Source: DASZTU01 sp035493835 (lineage in GTDB: Bacteria > Pseudomonadota > Alphaproteobacteria > Rhizobiales > Devosiaceae). Taken from it: a stretch of DNA of 27,538 nt. Positions 15,369-23,623 of the stretch are shown here, piece after piece. Position numbers and translations under genes: made by a program. The stretch is from positions 1-27,538 of the forward strand of contig DATJHO010000057.1 in NCBI GenBank assembly GCA_035493835.1, written 5' to 3'. The first letter of the stretch is position 1; the number at the start of each line of letters is the position of its first letter. The notes under the pieces were generated by a model that was given only the letters and a program-made list of their open reading frames with translations, did not search any database and was not told where the DNA came from.

Positions 15369-16331
15369 ATGATCTTGGCGGAAAAGGCGGCTCCTTCGGG
15401 CGACGCTCGCACTTCGGACATGGTCTGGATACCCTCGGGCGAATTCACCATGGGGTCCGACAAGCACTATCCCGAAGAGGCTCCCGCCCATCGCGTTCGC
15501 GTGGACGGCTTCTGGATGGAGAAGTACACCGTCACCAATGACGAGTTCGCCAAGTTCGTTACCGCCACCGGTCACGTCACGCTCGCCGAAAGGCCGGCCA
15601 ACCCGGACGATTATCCCGGTGCTCTGCCCGAGTTGCTGGTCCCTGCTTCGACCGTATTCATCAAGCCGACCCGGCCCGTGGACATGCGCAACGCCTACAA
15701 TTGGTGGACCTATGTCAAGGGCGCCAACTGGCGCCATCCCAGAGGCCCGGCGAGCAGTATCAAGGGGCTTGGCAGGCACCCGGTGGTCCACATCGCCTTC
15801 GAGGATGCCCTCACCTACGCGCAATGGTGCGGCAAGGATATTCCAACGGAAGCCGAGTGGGAGTTCGCGGCCCGCGGCGGCATTGATGGCGCCGAATATG
15901 TCTGGGGCGACGACCTCAATCCCGGGGGGCGTCAGATGGCCAACACCTGGCAGGGCGATTTCCCCTACACCAACAGCATGGACGACGGCTTCCAATACAC
16001 CGCCCCGGTTGGCAGCTTTCCCGCCAATGGCTACGGGCTCCACGACATGGCCGGCAACGTCTGGCAATGGACCGGCGACTGGTACCAGCCGCACAACCAG
16101 ATCGAGCACGCCTGCTGCACGCTCGAGAACCCGCGCGGCGCCACCCGGGACGGCAGCATCGACCCACGGCAGCCCGAAGTCAAAATCCCGCGCAAGGTGA
16201 CAAAGGGCGGCTCGCACCTCTGCGCCCCAAATTATTGTCGCCGCTATCGCCCCGCGGCCCGCATGGCACAGCCGATCGATACATCCATTTCGCACCTTGG
16301 ATTCCGGCTGATCGTCCGCCCCGGCCGATAG
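15369..16331 (+). CDS. Formylglycine-generating enzyme (sulfatase-modifying factor)
   Basis: A 320-residue FGE (SUMF1, PF03781) that oxidises the sulfatase active-site cysteine to formylglycine using oxygen and copper. Domain landmarks are MVWIPSGEFTMGS near the start, PTEAEWEFAARGG (159-171), GLHDMAGNVWQWTGDW (223-238), and GGSHLCAPNYCRRYRPAAR (280-298), ending GFRLIVRP. Both catalytic cysteines (C285 and C290) of true FGEs are present, unlike the many related EgtB, PvdO or lipoprotein kinds that lack them. No signal peptide, matching the cytoplasmic sulfatase. GGAGG lies 7 bases before the ATG. Neighbouring genes are 22 bases upstream and 9 bases downstream. Confidence 0.93.
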   Translation: MILAEKAAPSGDARTSDMVWIPSGEFTMGSDKHYPEEAPAHRVRVDGFWMEKYTVTNDEFAKFVTATGHVTLAERPANPDDYPGALPELLVPASTVFIKPTRPVDMRNAYNWWTYVKGANWRHPRGPASSIKGLGRHPVVHIAFEDALTYAQWCGKDIPTEAEWEFAARGGIDGAEYVWGDDLNPGGRQMANTWQGDFPYTNSMDDGFQYTAPVGSFPANGYGLHDMAGNVWQWTGDWYQPHNQIEHACCTLENPRGATRDGSIDPRQPEVKIPRKVTKGGSHLCAPNYCRRYRPAARMAQPIDTSISHLGFRLIVRPGR

Positions 16332-16340
16332 AAGATCGCG

Positions 16341-16715
16341 ATGCTTCGGGACTGGTTGCTGCTGCTCACGGAAATTGTCGTTCCCCTGATCGACCTGATG
16401 GCTCTGCTGCTGATTACAGCTGGTACCATCCAGGCGTTCCTCGGCGCCATCCGGACGGCACTTCCGAGTCCCACGGCGGACCGCTCCGAGGGGCGCAAGG
16501 TGTGGATCCGCTATTCGCGCTGGCTGGTGGCCGGCCTCACCTTCCAGCTGGCAGCCGATATCGTGGAAACGTCGGCGGCGCCGACCTGGGACGACGTCGG
16601 CAAGCTCGCCGCGATCGCCGTGATCCGCACCTTCCTCAACTACTTCCTGGAGCGCGATCAGCGGGAGATCGTGAAGATTGACGAGGAGCGTACTCAGGCC
16701 CCGACCCGGCCCTGA
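16341..16715 (+). CDS. DUF1622 membrane protein
   Basis: A 124-residue protein with two or three membrane segments (a first at about residues 8-34, LTEIVVPLIDLMALLLITAG; a second around LVAGLTFQLAADIVET) and a conserved tail RTFLNYFLERD typical of DUF1622 (PF07784). The family has no established function. It starts 9 bases after the FGE stop with a weak SD site, so it is presumably co-translated. Together with DUF202 it flanks the sulfatase cassette. The fold and family call are fairly sure; a role in transport or membrane stress is only a guess. Confidence 0.85.
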   Translation: MLRDWLLLLTEIVVPLIDLMALLLITAGTIQAFLGAIRTALPSPTADRSEGRKVWIRYSRWLVAGLTFQLAADIVETSAAPTWDDVGKLAAIAVIRTFLNYFLERDQREIVKIDEERTQAPTRP

Positions 16716-17124
16716 GCCAGACGGCGCGCGGCCCCACGCCTTGGCCATGGCCCATGCAATGGGTCACTTTTCCATGATGGTGTGTTCGCTAGAAGCAAGG
16801 GCGGCCGCTCGGAACCGAGCGGGCCCGAGGTCTGAGCGCCTGCCGCCGCGCACCTCGTCGAATGGCGCAAGTTTCTTCGCTGCCTGCGCTTTCGGCCCTC
16901 AAGAGCATTATGCCGGCGGGCGGCCCGGAATGCTTTGGGCAAACGCCATCAGTTGCGCGGGCCTGCGGCAAATTCGCCAGCGCGCTTCGGCGTCACTGAG
17001 CTGTCACTTTGTTCACTTGAGTTTTTTTGCGTATACGCTCATGGCGAGAAAGCCAGAGTTACGCGCCTGGTTCGGGCCGGGCACTAAGTTGGCGGATCTT
17101 GTTTTTTCCACATCTGGGGGAGTT
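16716..17124. other. Gene-free 409 bases between the sulfatase cassette and the FNT gene
   Basis: The reading frame of the FNT gene is open back to 16678, but this part has no family match, lacks hydrophobic segments and no SD site supports a start there. Contents: a hairpin CCGCTCGG-AA-CCGAGCGG at 16805-16822 without a T-run, perhaps the 3' end of the cassette, and near the FNT gene a possible promoter TTGTTC (17009-17014), 17 bases, TATACG (17032-17037), inside a perfect GCGTATACGC palindrome (17029-17038). Confidence 0.5.
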
Positions 17125-17940
17125 ATGTACCAGACAGTTATCGACCACTTCGCTGAGACCGCCGTCGCCAAGGCCCGATCGATCCGCGAAAATCCACTCG
17201 GTTTCCTCGTCGGCGCCGCTTTGGCCGGCAGCTTTATCGGGATCGGTGATATCTTCGCCTTCACTCTCGGTCAGATGGCCGATCCGTCCATGCGGCCCCT
17301 GATCATGGGCGCGACCTTCGGCATCGCCCTGACGCTCGTCGTCTTCGCCGGTGGCGAGCTCTTCACCGGCTACGCCATGTACATGACGCTCGGCCTGTTT
17401 AAGCGCAAAGTCTCCATCGGCACCCTCGTCCAGTCCTGGGTGATGGTCTGGGTGGGCAATCTCATCGGCGCATTGATTTTGGCTGAGATTTTCCACCTTT
17501 CAGGTGGCGGCCAGCTGCTGAAGCCGGGTGCCGACCTGCTGTTTTCGACCGTGACCGCCAAGATGCAGGCGACCCCGGTGCAACTCCTCACCCGCGGCAT
17601 TCTCTGCAACTTTCTCGTCTGCCTGGCGCTGTGGATGTGCTCGCGCACCAAGGATGACACTGCCAAGGCTATTGTCATTTTCTGGTGCCTGTTTGCTTTC
17701 GTGGCCTGCGGCTTTGAGCACTCGATCGCCAACATGACCGTGTTCTCGATTGCCCTGCTCGGCCCCCACCCGGACACCATCACCCTCGGCGGCGCCATCT
17801 ACAACCTGTTCTGGGTGACGCTGGGTAACGCCATTGCCGGCGTCGTGTTCGTGGGCGGTGCCTACTGGCTGGCCAACGGCCGTCAGGCCAACTCCACGTC
17901 CACCTCGCTCGACTCCACGGTCTCCGCTCCCGCCGAGTAA
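17125..17940 (+). CDS. Formate/nitrite transporter (FNT) family channel
   Basis: A 271-residue inner-membrane channel of the FocA/NirC family, which passes formate, nitrite or similar small anions as a pentamer. It has six hydrophobic segments. Diagnostic motifs are AGGELFTGYAMYM (the omega-loop at 76-88 with T81), RGILCNFLVCLALWM (158-171) and GFEHSIANM (196-204), containing the central pore histidine H199 that corresponds to FocA His209. The segment after it (IANMTVFSIALLG) looks more like NirC than FocA. The ATG has GGGGGAG just before it. Its place among cofactor and formate-dehydrogenase-like genes favours formate, but the sequence alone leaves nitrite open. Confidence 0.94.
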   Translation: MYQTVIDHFAETAVAKARSIRENPLGFLVGAALAGSFIGIGDIFAFTLGQMADPSMRPLIMGATFGIALTLVVFAGGELFTGYAMYMTLGLFKRKVSIGTLVQSWVMVWVGNLIGALILAEIFHLSGGGQLLKPGADLLFSTVTAKMQATPVQLLTRGILCNFLVCLALWMCSRTKDDTAKAIVIFWCLFAFVACGFEHSIANMTVFSIALLGPHPDTITLGGAIYNLFWVTLGNAIAGVVFVGGAYWLANGRQANSTSTSLDSTVSAPAE

Positions 17941-17978
17941 CGAGGGACGGCGCGTTCGGTCTCGAAAGCGCGTTCCCT

Positions 17979-18016
17979 GCAAGGCTGGTGGCCGGTTTTC
18001 CGGCCACCAGCCTTGC
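17979..18016. terminator. Long bidirectional hairpin between FNT and mobA
   Basis: A perfect 17-bp stem starting GCAAGGCTGGTGGCCGG closes on a TTTT loop. It lies between the convergent 3' ends of the FNT gene and mobA. No T-run follows on either side, so it may work as a transcription or mRNA-decay barrier rather than as a textbook intrinsic terminator. Confidence 0.75.
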
Positions 18017-18050
18017 TGCATGAAGTCGCATTCTTTCAAAGCAACCCCAG

Positions 18051-18650
18051 TCAGCCTCTTTCGGCGAGCGTGGCCAAATCGGCCGGTGTGTTGACGTTGA
18101 AGAACGGGTCGGGTTCGCCCTCGAACTCGACAAACGCCGTCCGGTGTTGCGCCAGCCACCCGCGGATGGAACGGTTTTCGCTTCCGGCTAGGTGCTGCTC
18201 GAGCGCGAACCGAAGTCGTACGGGATGGAGCAGGAAAGCGTAGTGATCGCGCCCGCCAGAGCGCGCTATGCCAATCTCAGCATCGCCCTCGAGCATGGCT
18301 GACGCCAGCCGGGGCGCGAGATCGAGCGGGAAGAACGGCGTATCGCACGCGACCGTCAACACATGGCTCAGCCCCGCGTTTGCGGTCCAAGTAAGAGCAG
18401 CATGCAGGCCACCCAGCGGCCCGCAATCAGCTATGGCGTCCGGCACGATCGGCAGGCCAAGGGGCTCGTATCGCGCCCTGTCACCGTTCGCACTGATGAT
18501 GACCCGTCCGACCTGCCCGGCGAGCCGCCGCGCCGCCCGTTCCACCAAGGTTTCGCGGCCAAAGGTCAGCATGCCCTTGTCACGCCCCATGCGCCGCGAC
18601 TGACCGCCGGCCAGGACCACGCCGACCACCTCTTCCGCCGGCATTTCCAT
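18051..18650 (-). CDS. mobA: Molybdenum cofactor guanylyltransferase MobA
   Basis: MobA attaches GMP to the molybdenum cofactor to make the bis-MGD form used by formate-dehydrogenase-like enzymes. The 199-residue protein has the nucleotide-binding start GVVLAGGQSRRMGRDKGML (residues 10-28), then PDAIADCGPLGGLHAAL and VACDTPFFPLDLAPRLA, all typical. GGAGG lies 6 bases before the ATG at 18650; an open frame extends upstream to 18983, but it lacks conserved residues. The gene is divergent from moeA, with 179 bases between, and convergent with FNT. It fits the bis-MGD need of the FdhF/YdeP enzyme nearby. Confidence 0.95.
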   Translation of the reverse strand: MEMPAEEVVGVVLAGGQSRRMGRDKGMLTFGRETLVERAARRLAGQVGRVIISANGDRARYEPLGLPIVPDAIADCGPLGGLHAALTWTANAGLSHVLTVACDTPFFPLDLAPRLASAMLEGDAEIGIARSGGRDHYAFLLHPVRLRFALEQHLAGSENRSIRGWLAQHRTAFVEFEGEPDPFFNVNTPADLATLAERG

Positions 18651-18829
18651 GTCTCCCTCCAAGCTGAATGTGCCTTTGCTCCCACGCTGGGAAAATTGGC
18701 GCGACAGCAATTCGCATGCTACTAGGCCTGCGAAACGCTGGATGTTGCCCCGGTGCCAGGGTGAACTCAAGTGCTGCCGCAATCCTCGCCTATGAGCGAG
18801 GCAGCCCGTGCCCTGTCGATGTTTGCGTG

Positions 18830-20083
18830 ATGACCATGCCAGCCACTGAACCGGAAGATCGCGCCTTGGCTCCCGCCGAGGCGTTCGCGGCGCTGGTTGG
18901 GGCCATGGACCCGATTGGGGCGGTCGAGTCCATTGCCGTGGAGGATGCCGCCGGCCGGATCGCGGCGGGCAGCACTTCCGCATTGCGGGCCGTTCCGCCG
19001 TTCAACCAGTCAGCCGTTGACGGTTATGCCGTGCCGGAGGCGATATCCAGGGATCAACTGCCGCACCAGCTGCACGTCACCGAGTTTGCCGCCGCCGGCG
19101 ACCCCAGCCCGCGGGCGCTCGGCCAGGGCGAAGCAATGCGCATCGCGACCGGAGGGGTCGTTCCATCCGGCACCGCCGCCGTGGTGATGTGGGAGCACTG
19201 CGATCGGGAGGGCCGAGACGTGCTCGTCGGACGGGATGTAGAGGCGGGAGCCAATATCCGTCGGCGCGGTGAGGACGTTGCCCCGGGCGACAAATTGCTG
19301 GCTCGCGGCATGCTGTTGAATTCGCGCCATATTGCGATGCTTCTTGCCGCCGGAATCGGGCGCGTCGATGTTGCTGCCCGCTTGCGTGTCGCCGTAGTCT
19401 CGACAGGCAACGAAGTGCGGCGGGTCGGCACTGAAGCCGCAGACCATGAGATCTACGACGCAAACGGACCCGCCCTCCGATCCCTGCTCCGCGCGCCATG
19501 GCTAGACCCCATTGATGGCGGTATCGTCCGGGACGATACGGCAGCACTGGCTGCCTCACTCAAGACCCTCGCGACCGATTGCGATGCCATCCTGACCTCG
19601 GGCGGCGCTGCCGGCAGCGACACCGATCACACCCTCGCGGCGATCCTCATGGCAAGCGGCACAGCTCGGCAGCTCCAACTGGCGCAGCGCCCCGGCAAGC
19701 CGCTGGTCCTTGGCGCAATCGGAAACGTACCCGTCCTCGGGTTGCCCGGAAACACCGTGGCCGCACTGGTCAACTGCATGCTCTATGGGCGGCCAATGTT
19801 GCAGCGGCGCGCCGGAATGTCGCCGATATGGCGGGGCGGCCGCCCGGCGCTGGCCCATTCCACGTTCGAGCACAAAGCCGGCCGCACCTACTTTGTGCCC
19901 GCAAGGCTGGTGTCGGTCGCAGCGGACGGACGACCAGTGCTCGAGCCATTGGCGCGGGGCGGAACGGCCCTCCTGCAACCCTTCGCCCTGGCCGATGGCC
20001 TCGCGGAACTACCTGCGTCATCGGGGGAAATCTCACCCGGCGATCCGGTGTTGTTTCATTCCTTCGACGCGCTAACCGCATAA
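18830..20083 (+). CDS. moeA: Molybdopterin molybdenumtransferase MoeA (divergent)
   Basis: MoeA inserts molybdate into adenylylated molybdopterin. The 417-residue protein has the family layout: NQSAVDGYAV (D64 matching the E. coli MoeA DNSAMDGYA), TGGVVPSGTAAVVMWE, NIRRRGEDV (D149), VVSTGNEVR, EIYDANGPAL and VLGLPGNTVAAL. Two regions depart from the consensus: SGGAAGSDTDHT replaces SGGVSVGxxDxT (the last Asp remains), and RPGKP replaces KPGKP. STGNE replaces STGDE. It may be a specialised paralogue serving the oxidoreductase nearby. The start is uncertain: the ATG at 18830 has only a weak SD site, and a GTG one codon before or the ATG at 18836 would also fit. fdhD follows after 14 bases. Confidence 0.9.
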   Translation: MTMPATEPEDRALAPAEAFAALVGAMDPIGAVESIAVEDAAGRIAAGSTSALRAVPPFNQSAVDGYAVPEAISRDQLPHQLHVTEFAAAGDPSPRALGQGEAMRIATGGVVPSGTAAVVMWEHCDREGRDVLVGRDVEAGANIRRRGEDVAPGDKLLARGMLLNSRHIAMLLAAGIGRVDVAARLRVAVVSTGNEVRRVGTEAADHEIYDANGPALRSLLRAPWLDPIDGGIVRDDTAALAASLKTLATDCDAILTSGGAAGSDTDHTLAAILMASGTARQLQLAQRPGKPLVLGAIGNVPVLGLPGNTVAALVNCMLYGRPMLQRRAGMSPIWRGGRPALAHSTFEHKAGRTYFVPARLVSVAADGRPVLEPLARGGTALLQPFALADGLAELPASSGEISPGDPVLFHSFDALTA

Positions 20084-20097
20084 ATGAGTACTCTCAA

Positions 20098-21018
20098 ATG
20101 CCGACACTACCGTCAAATCCGAGCCCGGAGAGCGAAGCAGCGCCGGTGACCGGCGATCAGCACGCTTCTGCCCTGAGCGCTTCGGAACAGCCGACCTCAC
20201 GGCAACTCAATGCAATTCGGCTGAGCGGCAGCGGGACAAGCGCCCCCGTCCTGCTCGACACAATCGAGGAGGTGCCGATCGCCTTTTCCTATGGCGGCAT
20301 TGCCCATGGCGTCATGATGGCGAGCCCTACGGATCTGGACGATTTCGCCGTTGGCTTTACGGTAACCGAGGGCATTGCGTCGGGTCCGGGCGATATCCGG
20401 CAGGTTGAAATCCGCCTCCGCGACGACGGCTGCGAAGTCGACACCATGCTCGCGCCGGAGGCCTTTCACGCCTTCCTTGCCCGGCGGCGCGTGCGGAGCC
20501 TGCGCGGTCACACCAGTTGCGGCTTGTGCGGCGTCGAAGATCTGGTGGATGTCGCGCGCGCCGATCTTGCCCAGCGTCGTACCGCAATCGCCGCCAGTGC
20601 AACACCGGTGATCGAGCTGGAGGCGATGCGCAACGCTTTGGAAAGTCTCCGGAATCACCAGCCGCTCAGCCGCCGCACGCACGCGGCCCATGCTGCCGGA
20701 TGGGCGACTTTATCGGGCGAAATCGTGCTCGTGCGCGAGGACGTGGGGCGCCACAGCGCGCTCGACAAGCTGATCGGCGCCTGTCTCCGGAACGGCATAG
20801 ATGTCGCCGACGGCTTCTGCGTCATCACCAGCCGCTGCTCCTACGAGATGGTACAGAAGACCGTTGCAGCAGGGATGCGCGTCCTCGTTGCCGTATCCGC
20901 CCCGACTGCCCTGGCCGTGCGTAGCGCCGAATCTGCCGGCCTGACCCTTGTCGCCAGCGCCCGGTCTGACGCGCAGGTCGTCTACGCGGGCGCAAACCGC
21001 ATCCTGACAATCGGGTGA
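20098..21018 (+). CDS. fdhD: Formate dehydrogenase accessory sulfurtransferase FdhD
   Basis: FdhD transfers sulfur from a cysteine desulfurase to the bis-MGD cofactor, which is required for formate dehydrogenase activity. The 306-residue protein has a variable N-terminus of about 40 residues, then the family core: EEVPIAFSYGGIAHGVMMAS, DLDDFAVGFTVTEGI, and the sulfur-carrying loop HTSCGLCGVEDL with C141 and C144. Further conserved parts are HAAHAAGWATLSGEIVLVRE, DVGRHSALDKLIGACL and FCVITSRCSYEMVQK. The ATG at 20098 is in frame 14 bases after the moeA stop; the SD site is weak, and an overlapping frame runs upstream through moeA. It is convergent with the FdhF/YdeP gene, its likely client. 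Confidence 0.95.
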   Translation: MPTLPSNPSPESEAAPVTGDQHASALSASEQPTSRQLNAIRLSGSGTSAPVLLDTIEEVPIAFSYGGIAHGVMMASPTDLDDFAVGFTVTEGIASGPGDIRQVEIRLRDDGCEVDTMLAPEAFHAFLARRRVRSLRGHTSCGLCGVEDLVDVARADLAQRRTAIAASATPVIELEAMRNALESLRNHQPLSRRTHAAHAAGWATLSGEIVLVREDVGRHSALDKLIGACLRNGIDVADGFCVITSRCSYEMVQKTVAAGMRVLVAVSAPTALAVRSAESAGLTLVASARSDAQVVYAGANRILTIG

Positions 21019-21057
21019 GCTAGGTGTGAGCGTGATCCCACTATGCTGAAACAACGG

Positions 21058-21143
21058 AGGTTCCCGCCTTCGTGGAAATGACCGGGTCTGTTGGCAAATC
21101 CGGGCTACGTCCCGGCGTCATTCCCGCGAAGGCGGGAATCTCG
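21058..21143. repeat. Paired inverted repeat (BIME/REP-like), copy 3
   Basis: The left unit (GGTTCCCGCCTTCG-GGAAATGAC, imperfect) and the right unit GTCATTCCCGC-GAAG-GCGGGAATCTC face each other across a central CCGGGCTACGTCCCGG-type hairpin. It sits between the convergent fdhD and FdhF/YdeP genes. The right unit shares the same core as copies at 287-374 and 6424-6516. Confidence 0.8.
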
Positions 21144-21192
21144 GTTTCAATCAGTGCTCAGCGCCATTTCGATTCCTCGAATAACCCCCGAC

Positions 21193-21228
21193 AAAAAAGC
21201 CCGCGGCCACCTCACGGCGGCCACGGGC
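21193..21228 (-). terminator. Intrinsic terminator of the FdhF/YdeP gene
   Basis: On the minus strand GCCCGTGGCCGCC, loop GTGA and GGTGGCCGCGGGC form a 13-bp stem with two G-U pairs, directly followed by TTTTTT (21193-21198). It is 40 bases past the stop codon and is a textbook Rho-independent terminator. Confidence 0.93.
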
Positions 21229-21268
21229 GGGTATGGAGGTCGATTCAGAACCTCCATCCAAGCTCCAT

Positions 21269-23623
21269 TTATTCGGCGGCGACCATCGCCGACGACTCCG
21301 CCATCGCCCGCACCAGCACGGGAATCGACTTTGCGACCGGGGTCTTGCTCTGCGCGTCATGATAGGCGAGCGGCATCAGGTCGTTGGTTTCCGGATAATA
21401 CGAGGCAACTGAGCCACGCGGAATGTTGTACGGATGGGCCTTGAAGCCGCCGACAACGCGCCGCTGACCATCGGCGACCAGGCATTCCAGCTCGATCAGC
21501 TGGTCCGGCTTGATATTGCGCGCCGCCATGTCTTCGACGTTCATGAACACCACCATGCGGCCGCCGAACACGCCACGATAGCGATCGTCGAGATTGTAGA
21601 TCGTGGTGTTGTACTGGCCGTGGCTCCGGATCGTGGCGAGCATCAGCTTGTCCGGGTGCTCCACCTTGTCATCGTGGAGAAGGCCCTTCATGACCATGAA
21701 GTTGGCCTTGCCCGTCTTGGTCTTCCAGACCCGCTCGCGCGGGCCGTTGAACAGGTGGAATCCGCCAGGCACCCGAATGCGTTCATTGTAATTGGCAAAG
21801 AGCTGCGGGAACACGGCCTCGATGTGATCCCGAATGAGGCTGTAGTCGCCCGCAAGAGCGTCCCAGTCGATGCCGCTTTCCGGCAGGGTTGCCTTAGCCA
21901 TGCCACAGACGATAGCGATCTCCGACATGAGATCAGGGCTCGGCGGCTGAACCAGGCCTGCCGAAGCGTGTACCATCGACATCGAGTCCTCGACCGTGAT
22001 CGCCTGCCGGCCGGTCGCCTGCATGTCGATGTCGGTGCGGGCAAGGCAGGGCAGGATCAGCGAATCCTCCCCATGGATCAGGAGGCCACGGTTCAACTTG
22101 GTCGCAACGCCGGCGGTCAGCTTCAGCCGGCCCATCGCCTCGCGAACCACAGCGGTGTCCGGGACCGCAGCAGCAAAGTTGCCGCCGAGCCCGATAAACA
22201 CCTTGGACGTGCCGTCCACCATGGCCTTCAGCGAGTCGACGGTGGAATGCCCGTGCTTCACCGGCGGCTGGAAGCCGTATTTGGCCTCCAGGTTTGCCAG
22301 GAATTCAGCGGTCGGCTTCTCGGTGATGCCAACGGTGCGATCGCCCTGTACGTTCGAATGGCCACGCACCGGGCAGATGCCGGCGCCCGGGCGACCGAAA
22401 TTGCCTCGCATCATCAGGAGATTGGCAATTTGCATCACCGTCTCGGTGCCACGCAGGTGCTGGGTGATGCCCATGCCGTAGCAGATGATCGCGGACTTGG
22501 CCTGAATGTAGATATTGGCCATTCGTTCGATCTGCGCCATCTCGACGCCCGAGACCTCGAGGATGTCCTCCCAGCTCGTCGCATTGAGATCCTCGATCAG
22601 CGCCTCAAGACCCAGCGTATGCTCGGCGATGAAATCGAGGTCGAACACCGCCGGCTTGCCCGCAGCGATTGCTTGCTCATGGGCAGCCAGGACGAGCTTC
22701 GCCAGGCCCTTGATCAAAGCGGCGTCGCCGCCGATCTTCACCTGGCAATATTCGCTGGCGATCCGCGTCGAGCTGAAGGTCCCCATTTCGATGGGATCCT
22801 GGGGGGCGGCAAATTTTTCGAGTGCGCGCTCGCGCAGCGGGTTGATCGCGACGATCGGAACCCCGCGACGCGACGCTTCCCACAGCGAAGTCATCATGCG
22901 CGGTGCGTTGGTACCGGGGTTCTGCCCGATCACGAAGATCGCGTCGGTATGCTCGAAATCCTCGAGCAGGACCGTGCCTTTGCCGATGCCGATGCTCTGG
23001 GGCAGACCGGCGCTGGTCGCCTCGTGGCACATGTTGGAGCAGTCCGGGAAATTGTTGGTGCCAAGGCGACGCGCAAACAACTGGTAAACGAAAGCCGCCT
23101 CATTGGAGGCGCGACCAGAGGCGTAGAAATCCGCCTCATCGGGGCTTTCGAGCGCGTTTAGGTGCCGAGCGACCATGTCGAACGCGCCCTGCCAGCTGAT
23201 CGGCACATAGCGGTCGGTTTCGCGGTCGTAGGCCATCGGCTCGGTCAGCCGCCCCTGCTCCTCAAGCCAATAATCGGACTGCTTCAACAGCTCAGTAACG
23301 GTGTGCGTCGCAAAGAACTCGCGCGTGACGCGGCGCTTGGTCAGCTCTACCGACACCGCCTTGGCGCCGTTTTCGCAGAATTCGAAGGAACTCGTGTGCT
23401 TGGGATCTGGCCATGCACAGCCGGGACAATCGAACCCGGTAGGCTGGTTCATCGACAGCAGAGCCCGGCCACCCTCCACAACTACGCTCTGGTCGCGGAG
23501 CGCGGTGGCGACTGCCTTCAGGGCGCCCCATCCGCCCGCCGGACTATCGTATCGTTCGAATTCCGCTTCAGACGGTTCTTTAACGATAACTTCGCTAGAT
23601 TTTGCGGAGGGGGACTTTGCCAT
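21269..23623 (-). CDS. FdhF/YdeP-family molybdopterin oxidoreductase (formate dehydrogenase alpha-like)
   Basis: A 784-residue bis-MGD enzyme of the FdhF/YdeP group (about 760 residues usual). The N-terminus carries C66-x2-C69 (GFDCPGCAWPDP) and C83 (EFCENGAKA), a pattern of this group and not the four-Cys cluster of FdhH. The active-site region has C199-H200 (CSNMCHEATSAGL), matching the Cys/Sec-His pair of formate dehydrogenases. Cofactor stretches include FVIGQNPGTNAPRMM, MQIANLLMMRGNFGRPGAG, GLGGNFAAAVPD and the C-terminal GSVASYYPETNDLMPL. The ATG at 23623 has AGGAG about 8 bases upstream. It has no beta or gamma partner nearby, so its electron acceptor is unknown. YdeP is linked to acid resistance, so formate oxidation is likely but unproven. 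Confidence 0.9.
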   Translation of the reverse strand: MAKSPSAKSSEVIVKEPSEAEFERYDSPAGGWGALKAVATALRDQSVVVEGGRALLSMNQPTGFDCPGCAWPDPKHTSSFEFCENGAKAVSVELTKRRVTREFFATHTVTELLKQSDYWLEEQGRLTEPMAYDRETDRYVPISWQGAFDMVARHLNALESPDEADFYASGRASNEAAFVYQLFARRLGTNNFPDCSNMCHEATSAGLPQSIGIGKGTVLLEDFEHTDAIFVIGQNPGTNAPRMMTSLWEASRRGVPIVAINPLRERALEKFAAPQDPIEMGTFSSTRIASEYCQVKIGGDAALIKGLAKLVLAAHEQAIAAGKPAVFDLDFIAEHTLGLEALIEDLNATSWEDILEVSGVEMAQIERMANIYIQAKSAIICYGMGITQHLRGTETVMQIANLLMMRGNFGRPGAGICPVRGHSNVQGDRTVGITEKPTAEFLANLEAKYGFQPPVKHGHSTVDSLKAMVDGTSKVFIGLGGNFAAAVPDTAVVREAMGRLKLTAGVATKLNRGLLIHGEDSLILPCLARTDIDMQATGRQAITVEDSMSMVHASAGLVQPPSPDLMSEIAIVCGMAKATLPESGIDWDALAGDYSLIRDHIEAVFPQLFANYNERIRVPGGFHLFNGPRERVWKTKTGKANFMVMKGLLHDDKVEHPDKLMLATIRSHGQYNTTIYNLDDRYRGVFGGRMVVFMNVEDMAARNIKPDQLIELECLVADGQRRVVGGFKAHPYNIPRGSVASYYPETNDLMPLAYHDAQSKTPVAKSIPVLVRAMAESSAMVAAE

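Noticed and set aside
15267..16748. A 493-codon open frame on the minus strand opposite FGE and DUF1622
   Set aside because: It is antisense to two recognisable genes, has no domain and is a by-product of high GC.
16678..17124. N-terminal extension of the FNT protein by 149 residues
   Set aside because: The FNT family begins at the MYQTV start, which has a strong SD site; the extension has no family match.
18651..18983. N-terminal extension of MobA
   Set aside because: MobA begins at the nucleotide-binding strand with GGAGG before it; the extension is rich in Arg and Pro and looks random.
19579..20097. N-terminal extension of FdhD through moeA
   Set aside because: It is the wrong frame of moeA; FdhD proteins do not have such an extension.
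21434..23161. A 575-codon open frame on the plus strand opposite the FdhF/YdeP gene
   Set aside because: It mirrors the codons of a clear oxidoreductase gene and shows no family features.
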